Part shown: piece by piece, positions 1 through 5,061 of the stretch
How positions within the stretch are numbered: the stretch's first letter is position 1
How the letters are laid out: every line of letters begins with the position of its first letter
From: JBJXHB01 sp046160725
GTDB taxonomy: Bacteria; Pseudomonadota; Gammaproteobacteria; Burkholderiales; Burkholderiaceae_C
DNA: 7,984 nt
Assembly: GCA_046160725.1 (NCBI GenBank)
Contig: JBJXHB010000379.1
Location: 1-7,984, forward strand
Direction: 5' to 3'
Notes under the pieces: model-generated
Seen by the model: only the letters and a program-made list of their open reading frames with translations
Told to the model about the DNA's origin: nothing
Databases searched by the model: none
Translations under genes and position numbers: made by a program

Positions 1-1114
1 CCATGGCCTGGCTGTCGCTGCTCATCATGCTGATGGCGCCGCCGTCGTGCAGCACGTCCTCGGCGGCGATGGTCTCGCGCCGGATGCGGCTCTCGGCGAA
101 GGCCAGGTCCTCGGCGATGCCGGCGTCCAGGTGGTGGCACACCATCAGCATGTCCAGATGCTCGTCCACCGTGTTCGCGGTGTAGGGCATGGTCGGGTTG
201 GTACTGCTGGGCAGGAAGTTGGCCTCGCCGACCACGCGCAGGATGTCCGGCGCATGGCCACCGCCCGCGCCTTCGGTATGGAAGGCGCACAGCGTCCGGT
301 TCTTCGTCGCGGCGATGGTGTCCTCGACGAAGCCGCTCTCGTTGAGCGTGTCGCTGTGGATCGATACCTGCACGTCCATCTCGTCGGCCACGCCCAGGCA
401 GCAGTCGATGGCCGATGGCGTGGTGCCCCAGTCCTCGTGCAGCTTCAGCCCGATGGCGCCGGCCGCCACCTGCTGGCGCAGGGCCTCGGGTCGCGACGCA
501 TTGCCCTTGCCCAGGAAGCCCAGGTTCATCGGGAAGGCATCGGCCGCCTGCAGCATGCGCGCGATGTTGGCCGGGCCCGGTGTGCACGTGGTGGCGAAGG
601 TGCCGGTGGCCGGGCCGGTGCCGCCGCCCAGCATGGTGGTGATGCCCGACGACAGTGCCTCCTCGATCTGCTGCGGGCAGATGAAATGGATGTGGCTGTC
701 GATGCCGCCGGCGGTGACGATCATGCCCTCGGCGGCGATGACCTCGGTGCCGGGGCCGATGACGATGTCCACGCCGTCCTGCACGTCCGGGTTGCCGGCG
801 CGCCCGATGGCGGCGATGCGGCAACCGCGGATGCCGATGTCGGCCTTGACGATGCCCCAGTGGTCGATGACCAGCGCATTGGTGACGACGCAGTCCACCG
901 CCTCGTGCGGTGCCGGGCCGTTGACGGCCTGGCCCTGCCCCATGCCGTCGCGGATGGTCTTGCCGCCGCCGAACTTGACCTCGTCGCCGGCGCCATGCGG
1001 CCGCGTCAGGTCACGCTCGACCTCGGCGACGAGGCCGGTGTCGGCCAGGCGCACGCGGTCGCCGGTGGTGGGGCCGAGCATCTCGGCCAGGGCGCGCCTT
1101 CCGATGCGGGCCAT
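1..1114 (-). CDS. ureC: Urease subunit alpha, catalytic subunit (N-terminal 371 residues; gene runs off the left edge)
   Basis: Catalytic subunit of cytoplasmic nickel urease, which hydrolyses urea to ammonia and carbamate. Translation from the ATG at 1114 begins MARIGRRALAEMLGPTTGDR and stays open to the window edge, giving about 65% of the usual ~570 residues. All nickel-centre residues known for the family are in this part, at a constant offset of +7 from Klebsiella numbering: His141 and His143 in the HIHFICPQQ motif, Lys224 (the carbamylated lysine) in GLKLHEDW, His226, His253, His279, the flap pair Cys326-His327 in VCHHL, and Asp367 in SSDSQAM. The enzyme therefore looks catalytically intact as far as it can be read. 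The start codon directly abuts the ureB stop (TAGATG), and an AAGGA ribosome site lies 9 nt upstream inside the end of ureB, so the two are probably translationally coupled. Only the C-terminal third is missing, because of the window boundary. Confidence 0.97.
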   Translation of the reverse strand, partial: MARIGRRALAEMLGPTTGDRVRLADTGLVAEVERDLTRPHGAGDEVKFGGGKTIRDGMGQGQAVNGPAPHEAVDCVVTNALVIDHWGIVKADIGIRGCRIAAIGRAGNPDVQDGVDIVIGPGTEVIAAEGMIVTAGGIDSHIHFICPQQIEEALSSGITTMLGGGTGPATGTFATTCTPGPANIARMLQAADAFPMNLGFLGKGNASRPEALRQQVAAGAIGLKLHEDWGTTPSAIDCCLGVADEMDVQVSIHSDTLNESGFVEDTIAATKNRTLCAFHTEGAGGGHAPDILRVVGEANFLPSSTNPTMPYTANTVDEHLDMLMVCHHLDAGIAEDLAFAESRIRRETIAAEDVLHDGGAISMMSSDSQAM

Positions 1115-1420
1115 CTAGAGGGATCCTTGAATGTCACCGCGAAAACCGACCACCCGGCGCGCGCCGGCATAGTCGACGAGCTCGACCGTGCGCTGCTGGC
1201 CGGGTTCGAAGCGCACCGCGGTGCCCGATGCGATGTTCAGCCGCATGCCACGTGCGGCCTGGCGGTCGAACTGCAGCGCCGGGTTGACCTCGGCAAAGTG
1301 ATAGTGCGAGCCGACCTGCACCGGCCGGTCACCGGCATTGCCGACCACCAGCGTGAGGGTGCGGCGGCCCGGGTTGAGCTCGACCTCGCCGTCGTCGATC
1401 AGCCACTCGCCGGGTGTCAT
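1115..1420 (-). CDS. ureB: Urease subunit beta
   Basis: Small non-catalytic structural subunit of urease, 101 residues, the normal length for a separate bacterial beta subunit. It begins MTPGEWLIDDGEVELNPG and carries the family core GDRPVQVGSHYHFAEVNPAL (residues 31-50) followed by FDRQAARGMRLNIASGTAVR and FEPGQQRTVELVDYAG. The ATG at 1420 is preceded by AGGA with a 9 nt spacer. It sits between a small membrane-protein gene (16 bp gap) and ureC (no gap), in the same transcript. UreB packs with UreA and UreC into the (alpha-beta-gamma)3 assembly, and in studied ureases it is the surface near which the UreD-UreF-UreG nickel-loading complex docks. Nothing in the sequence is abnormal. Confidence 0.97.
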   Translation of the reverse strand: MTPGEWLIDDGEVELNPGRRTLTLVVGNAGDRPVQVGSHYHFAEVNPALQFDRQAARGMRLNIASGTAVRFEPGQQRTVELVDYAGARRVVGFRGDIQGSL

Positions 1421-1436
1421 CGCATCGGTTCCTGCA

Positions 1437-1610
1437 TCAGGTCCGGTCGCGCATGGCCCGCACCGCCAGCCACAGCACCACCACGGCCAGCGCCAGGCCC
1501 AGCCACTCCAGCTCGTGCAAGTGCGGCCCGTTCGCCCCGTGGCTGTCGTGGGCCAGGGCCAGCAGCGGCAGCGCTGCAGTGGCCGCCAGGCTCGTGCGGA
1601 AGACTCTCAT
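1437..1610 (-). CDS. Small His-rich single-span membrane protein encoded between ureA and ureB
   Basis: A 57-residue ORF filling the space between ureA (18 bp gap) and ureB (16 bp gap). The ATG at 1610 is preferred: GAGG lies 8 nt upstream, whereas a longer GTG start at 1619 would fall inside that ribosome site. The protein starts MRVFRTSLAATAALPLLALA, a plausible signal peptide with cleavage after ALA (residue 20). A short segment HDSHGANGPHLH follows, with four histidines in 12 residues, then a hydrophobic helix (about residues 38-52, LGLALAVVVLWLAV) and a basic tail RAMRDRT. Small ORFs of this general kind between ureA and ureB are familiar to me from Burkholderiales urease operons, but I know no established function. 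If processed, it would present a His-rich N-terminus in the periplasm, which suggests but does not prove metal (perhaps nickel) binding. It is not UreJ/HupE, which is much larger and polytopic. Confidence 0.75.
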   Translation of the reverse strand: MRVFRTSLAATAALPLLALAHDSHGANGPHLHELEWLGLALAVVVLWLAVRAMRDRT

Positions 1611-1628
1611 GGTGCGCACCTCGTCGGT

Positions 1629-1931
1629 TCATGCGATGGGTTGGTGCACGGTCACCAGCTTGGTGCCATCCGGAAACGTGGCCTCGACCTGGATGTCGGG
1701 GATCATCTCCGGCACACCGTCCATCACGTCGTCCCGGGTCAGGACCTGCTTGCCCTCGCTCATCAGCTGGGCCACCGTGCGGCCGTCGCGCGCCCCCTCC
1801 AGGATGGCGGCGCTGATCAGCGCCACCGCCTCCGGATGGTTGAGCTTCAGGCCGCGCGCGCGCCGGCGCTCGGCCAGCAGCGCGGCGGTGAACAGCAGCA
1901 GCTTGTCCTTCTCGCGGGGTGTCAGGTCCAT
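1629..1931 (-). CDS. ureA: Urease subunit gamma
   Basis: Smallest structural subunit of urease, exactly 100 residues as is usual for bacterial gamma subunits. It begins MDLTPREKDKLLLFTAALLA and contains the conserved stretches ARGLKLNHPEAVALIS (residues 25-40), EGARDGRTVAQLMSEG (45-60) and the C-terminal VEATFPDGTKLVTVHQPI (82-99). It is the first gene of the minus-strand urease operon and is transcribed away from urtA. A sigma-54 type promoter ends about 28 bp before its start codon. Directly upstream of the ATG there is no recognisable Shine-Dalgarno sequence; the position is taken by a short GTCG tetranucleotide repeat, so initiation may be weak or use another mode. ureD, often the gene before ureA, is not present there. 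Confidence 0.97.
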   Translation of the reverse strand: MDLTPREKDKLLLFTAALLAERRRARGLKLNHPEAVALISAAILEGARDGRTVAQLMSEGKQVLTRDDVMDGVPEMIPDIQVEATFPDGTKLVTVHQPIA

Positions 1932-1936
1932 GGGGT

Positions 1937-1950
1937 GTCGGTCGGTCGGT
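1937..1950. repeat. GTCG tetranucleotide tract (3.5 copies) in the ureA leader
   Basis: Plus strand reads GTCGGTCGGTCGGT, i.e. ACCGACCGACCGAC in the ureA mRNA, 5 nt upstream of the ureA ATG at 1931. It occupies the place where a ribosome-binding site would be expected. The copy number is low, so this may be chance in GC-rich DNA. Confidence 0.5.
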
Positions 1951-1969
1951 GCCGTGCATCGTAGCGGCA

Positions 1970-1985
1970 TGCAAGAGCGGTGCCA
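1970..1985 (-). promoter_or_regulatory. Sigma-54 (RpoN) -24/-12 promoter for the urease operon
   Basis: Read on the minus strand the sequence is TGGCACCGCTCTTGCA, matching the RpoN consensus TGGCAC-N5-TTGCW at every defined position. The invariant GG (1984-1983) and GC (1972-1971) dinucleotides are 12 bp apart, as required. Transcription would start near 1959, leaving a leader of about 28 nt before the ureA ATG. RpoN promoters need an enhancer-binding activator; for urea genes the likely one is NtrC, acting under nitrogen limitation (inference). Confidence 0.82.
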
Positions 1986-1992
1986 TGCGCGA

Positions 1993-2009
1993 TGCCACCA
2001 GCTGGTGCA
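1993..2009. promoter_or_regulatory. Candidate activator-binding dyad between the divergent promoters (NtrC-like half-site)
   Basis: TGCCACCAGCTGGTGCA contains the perfect 12 bp palindrome CACCAGCTGGTG (1996-2007). Its right half, TGGTGCA, is identical to the NtrC half-site, but the left half is shifted by one base relative to the consensus TGCACCA-N3-TGGTGCA, so the match is imperfect. It lies about 43 bp upstream of the predicted ureA start and 72 bp upstream of the predicted urtA start, where one bound activator could in principle serve both promoters. Confidence 0.4.
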
Positions 2010-2021
2010 GGCTGAGCCTGC
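2007..2021. promoter_or_regulatory. 15 bp perfect dyad in the divergent control region
   Basis: GCAGGCT-G-AGCCTGC is an exact 7+1+7 inverted repeat that adjoins the CACCAGCTGGTG palindrome. GGTGC (2004-2008) and GCACC (2025-2029) flank it symmetrically, facing outwards. It could be part of a regulator-binding region, but I recognise no specific factor. Confidence 0.35.
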
Positions 2022-2046
2022 GACGCACCTGAAGCAGGCGCAGACG

Positions 2047-2063
2047 TTGGCACGGGCCTTGCA
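2047..2063 (+). promoter_or_regulatory. Sigma-54 (RpoN) -24/-12 promoter for urtABCDE
   Basis: TTGGCACGGGCCTTGCA matches the extended RpoN consensus (YTGGCACG-N4-TTGCW) throughout. The GG at 2049-2050 and GC at 2061-2062 are 12 bp apart. The predicted transcription start is near 2074, giving a leader of about 48 nt to the urtA start at 2122. It lies back to back with the equivalent promoter for ureA. Confidence 0.88.
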
Positions 2064-2109
2064 CAGCAACTTGCATCCCCACAACCCGGGCCTGTGCTGC
2101 AGGCCATCC

Positions 2110-2114
2110 AGGAG
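2110..2114 (+). promoter_or_regulatory. Ribosome-binding site of urtA
   Basis: AGGAG precedes a double ATG (2119 and 2122). The spacer is 4 nt to the first and 7 nt to the second, which favours the second ATG as the main start. Confidence 0.7.
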
Positions 2115-2121
2115 CGAGATG

Positions 2122-3411
2122 ATGACGATCCACCGCCGCCATGCCTTGAAGACCACCATCGCCGCCGCCGCGGCAGCCGCTACGCTGGGCCTGACTGCGT
2201 TCGGCGCGCAGGCACAGGCCACCATCAAGGTCGGCGTGCTGCATTCGCTGTCCGGCACCATGGCCATCTCCGAGACGGTGCTCAAGGACACCGTGCTGAT
2301 GGCCATCGACGAGATCAATGCCAAGGGTGGCGTGCTCGGCAAGAAGCTCGAGCCGGTGGTCGTCGACCCGGCGTCGAACTGGCCGCTGTTCGCCGAGAAG
2401 ACCCGCCAGCTGCTGAGCCAGGACAAGGTGGCCGCGATCTTCGGCTGCTGGACCAGCGTCAGTCGCAAGTCGGTGCTGCCCGTCGTCGAGGAGCTGAACG
2501 GCCTGCTGTTCTATCCCGTCCAGTACGAGGGCGAGGAGCTGAGCAAGAACGTCTTCTACACCGGCGCGGCGCCAAACCAGCAGGCGATCCCGGCGGTGGA
2601 ATACCTGATGAGCAAGGACGGCGGCTCGGCCAAGCGCTTCGTGCTGCTGGGCACCGACTATGTGTACCCGCGCACCACCAACAAGATCCTGCGTGCCTTC
2701 CTGAAGAGCAAGGGTGTGGCCGACACCGACATCATGGAGGAATACACCCCCTTCGGGCACTCGGACTACCAGAGCATCATCGGCAAGATCAAGAAGTTCG
2801 CGGCCGAGGGCAAGAAGACGGCCGTGGTGTCCACCATCAACGGCGACTCCAACGTGCCCTTCTACAAGGAGCTGGGCAACCAGGGCCTGAAGGCCACCGA
2901 CGTGCCGGTGGTGGCCTTCTCGGTGGGCGAGGAGGAGCTTCGCGGCGTCGACACCAAGCCGCTGGTCGGCCACCTGGCGGCCTGGAACTACTTCATGAGC
3001 ATCAAGAGCCCGGCCAACACCGAGTTCGTCAAGAAGTGGAGCGCCTATGCCAAGGCCAAGAACATCGCCGGCCACAAGGACAAGCCGCTGACCAACGACC
3101 CCATGGAGGCCACCTACCTCGGCATCATGATGTGGAAGGCCGCGGTCGAGAAGGCCAAGAGCACCGACACCGACAAGGTGATCGCCGCCATGGCTGGCCA
3201 GACCTTCCCGGCGCCGGGCGGCTTCACCTCCACCATGGACGCGAAGAACCACCACCTGCACAAGCCGGTGTTCATCGGCGAGATCAAGGCCGACGGCCAG
3301 TTCAGCGTGGTCTGGAAGACCCCCGGCCCGGTCAAGGCCCAGCCCTGGAGCCCGTTCATCCCCGAGAACAAGGGCAAGAAGGACGAGCCGGTCCTGATGA
3401 CCAAGAAGTGA
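2122..3411 (+). CDS. urtA: Urea ABC transporter, periplasmic urea-binding protein
   Basis: Periplasmic receptor that delivers urea to the UrtBC channel; a type I solute-binding protein related to the branched-chain amino acid receptors (LivJ/AmiC type). It has 429 residues from the ATG at 2122 (an in-frame ATG at 2119 adds one). The N-terminus is a signal peptide: HRRHALKTT (residues 4-12) with a Tat-like twin arginine, seven consecutive alanines (14-20), and probable cleavage after GAQA (31). Family motifs follow: IKVGVLHSLSGTMAISE at the mature N-terminus, FGCWTSVSRKSVLPVVEELNG (about 107-127), FYPVQYEGEE, YVYPRTTN, EEYTPFGHSDYQSI, NGDSNVPFYKELG (240-252) and SVGEEELRG (267-275). These are UrtA hallmarks rather than amide or leucine receptors, and the divergent urease genes support urea as ligand. 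It leads the urt operon, downstream of a sigma-54 promoter, and is followed by a hairpin that may keep its transcript more abundant than the rest. Confidence 0.96.
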   Translation: MTIHRRHALKTTIAAAAAAATLGLTAFGAQAQATIKVGVLHSLSGTMAISETVLKDTVLMAIDEINAKGGVLGKKLEPVVVDPASNWPLFAEKTRQLLSQDKVAAIFGCWTSVSRKSVLPVVEELNGLLFYPVQYEGEELSKNVFYTGAAPNQQAIPAVEYLMSKDGGSAKRFVLLGTDYVYPRTTNKILRAFLKSKGVADTDIMEEYTPFGHSDYQSIIGKIKKFAAEGKKTAVVSTINGDSNVPFYKELGNQGLKATDVPVVAFSVGEEELRGVDTKPLVGHLAAWNYFMSIKSPANTEFVKKWSAYAKAKNIAGHKDKPLTNDPMEATYLGIMMWKAAVEKAKSTDTDKVIAAMAGQTFPAPGGFTSTMDAKNHHLHKPVFIGEIKADGQFSVVWKTPGPVKAQPWSPFIPENKGKKDEPVLMTKK

Positions 3412-3422
3412 TCGGCAGCGGT

Positions 3423-3448
3423 GTGCCGGGCCGGTCCCGGCCCGGCGC
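3423..3448 (+). promoter_or_regulatory. Strong GC hairpin in the urtA-urtB spacer
   Basis: GCCGGGCC (3425-3432) and GGCCCGGC (3439-3446) are exact inverted repeats. The inner G3433-C3438 pair makes a 9 bp stem with a 4 nt loop, and a wobble plus one more pair extend it outward. No T run follows, so it is not a canonical intrinsic terminator. Its place just after a binding-protein gene suggests a 3' mRNA-stabilising or partial-termination element, as known for malE-malF type operons (inference). Confidence 0.6.
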
Positions 3449-3471
3449 CCGCGCCTGACGGAACCCCTCCC

Positions 3472-5061
3472 ATGACCCACGGTCTTCGGCGCCTGCTGCG
3501 CGCCTGGGCATTGCTTTGGCTCGTCGTCGGCCTGCCGGTCCAGGCGCTGACGCCCGAGCAGGCCGGGCGCATCGCCGCTGGCGACAACGACGAACGCATC
3601 GCCGCCCTGCATGAGCGCATGGCGGCGGCCGACACCGGCCTGCTGCCCCTGCTGCAGGCGCTGCGCGACGATGCCGTCAAGGTGTCGGGCGGCCGGGCCT
3701 GGGTGGTGCGCGACGGCCAGCCGCCGCTGATGGCCGGCGGCGCCGCGGTACCGCTGCCGGCGGATGCCGAGGACGTCGTCAACAACAACCGCATGCGGCG
3801 CGAGATCGACGGCGCGCTGGCGGCGCTGGCGCTGCTGTCGCCCGACCTGGCGCAACGCAGCCAGGCGCTGCAGGCGCTGTCCCGTGACGACCCGGACCCG
3901 GCCCGCGCGCCGCTGCTGGAGCGGGCACTGGCGGCCGAGACCGACCCGGCCCAGAAGGCACGCCTGGCCCGGCTGCTGGCGTCGCTGCGCATTGCCTCGC
4001 CGGTGGCGGCCGAGCGTGTGGCGGCGGCCGCCGCGCTGGCCACGTCGGCCGACCCCGGCACCCGTGCGCTGCTGCTGCAGCGGTTGCAGGCCGAGACCGA
4101 TGCCGGCGCGAGGGCAGCGCTGCAGACGGCGCTGGACCAGGTGCAGCGCCGCCTGACCTGGGGCGAGCGCCTGGGCGTGCTGTTCACGGGCCTCAGCCTG
4201 GGCTCGGTCCTGCTGCTGGCCGCGCTCGGCCTGGCCATCACCTATGGCCTGATGGGCGTGATCAACATGGCCCATGGCGAGCTGATCATGATCGGCGCCT
4301 ATGCCACCTGGGGCGTGCAGAACCTGTTTCGCGCCTGGTGGCCCGGCGGCTTCGATGCCTATATCGTGGTGGCCCTGCCGGCATCGTTCCTGGCCAGCGC
4401 CGCGGTGGGGGTGGTGATCGAGCGCCTGGTGATCCGCCACCTGTACGGCCGGCCGCTGGAGACGCTGCTGGCCACCTGGGGCATCAGCCTGATCCTGATG
4501 CAGACCGTGCGCTCGCTGTTCGGCGCGCAGAACGTGCCGGTCGAGAACCCGGGCTGGCTGTCCGGCGGCGTGACGTTGCTGCCCAACCTGGTGCTGCCCT
4601 ACAGCCGCATCGCCATCATCGTCTTCGCGGCACTGGTGGTGGCCGGCGTGGCGCTGCTGATCGCCCGCACCCGGCTCGGCCTGTATGTGCGCGCCGTCAC
4701 CGGCAACCGGCGCATGGCGGCCTGTGTCGGTGTCGACACCGCCCGCGTGGACACCGCTGCCTTTGCACTCGGCGCCGGCATCGCCGGCCTGGCCGGCTGC
4801 GCGCTCAGCCAGATCGGCAACGTCGGCCCGGACCTGGGCGCCTCCACCATCGTCGACTCGTTCATGGTGGTGGTGCTGGGTGGCGTGGGCCAGCTGGCCG
4901 GCACGGTGGTGGCCGGGCTGGGCCTGGGCGTGGCCAACAAGCTGCTGGAGGGCGCGGCCGGCGCGGTGCTGGCCAAGATAGTGGTGCTGCTGTTCATCGT
5001 GGTCTTCATCCAGAAGCGGCCGCAAGGGCTGTTCGCGCTGAAGGGACGCAGCGCCGAATGA
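3472..5061 (+). CDS. urtB: Urea ABC transporter permease UrtB (with N-terminal periplasmic extension)
   Basis: First membrane subunit of the urea importer, 529 residues. The ATG at 3472 is chosen because it begins a clean signal peptide (MTHGLRRLLRAWALLWLVVG, probable cleavage after PVQA, residue 25) and has GGAA 8 nt upstream. Residues about 26-228 form a soluble, Ala/Leu/Arg-rich helical region with HEAT-like character, predicted periplasmic; this extension is typical of proteobacterial UrtB, and its role is unknown to me. The LivH-type permease domain follows (about 235-515), with roughly seven to eight hydrophobic segments, the conserved ITYGLMGVINMAHGELIMIGAY region cut around residues 257-277, LYVRAVTGNRRMAACVGVD (404-422) as the likely cytoplasmic coupling loop to the ATPases, and the family ending IQKRPQGLFALKGR. 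The stop overlaps the urtC start (ATGA), indicating translational coupling. Confidence 0.95.
   Translation: MTHGLRRLLRAWALLWLVVGLPVQALTPEQAGRIAAGDNDERIAALHERMAAADTGLLPLLQALRDDAVKVSGGRAWVVRDGQPPLMAGGAAVPLPADAEDVVNNNRMRREIDGALAALALLSPDLAQRSQALQALSRDDPDPARAPLLERALAAETDPAQKARLARLLASLRIASPVAAERVAAAAALATSADPGTRALLLQRLQAETDAGARAALQTALDQVQRRLTWGERLGVLFTGLSLGSVLLLAALGLAITYGLMGVINMAHGELIMIGAYATWGVQNLFRAWWPGGFDAYIVVALPASFLASAAVGVVIERLVIRHLYGRPLETLLATWGISLILMQTVRSLFGAQNVPVENPGWLSGGVTLLPNLVLPYSRIAIIVFAALVVAGVALLIARTRLGLYVRAVTGNRRMAACVGVDTARVDTAAFALGAGIAGLAGCALSQIGNVGPDLGASTIVDSFMVVVLGGVGQLAGTVVAGLGLGVANKLLEGAAGAVLAKIVVLLFIVVFIQKRPQGLFALKGRSAE

Noticed and set aside
1115..1183. BamHI and XbaI sites side by side at the ureB-ureC junction, and SalI next to SacI inside ureB, suggesting a cloning polylinker
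   Set aside because: All lie within or directly at conserved ureB/ureC reading frames that continue normally; the order does not match a common polylinker, so chance is the better explanation.
47..1816. A 589-codon plus-strand open frame opposite ureC and ureB
   Set aside because: Antisense shadow of recognised urease genes; no domain and unnatural composition.
2059..2075. A second TTGCA at 2071-2075 as an alternative -12 element
   Set aside because: No TGGCAC is present 12 bp upstream; only the TTGCA at 2059-2063 has a correctly spaced -24 element.
2074..2121. A riboswitch in the urtA leader
   Set aside because: The predicted leader is about 48 nt, too short for known guanidine or similar riboswitches, and no recognised core motif is present.
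1417..5025. An uninterrupted 1202-codon open frame on the minus strand opposite urtA and urtB
   Set aside because: It is Gln/His/Arg/Ala/Gly-rich low-complexity translation produced by the GC-biased codons of urtA/urtB, has no family motif, and crosses ureA and the small ORF out of frame.
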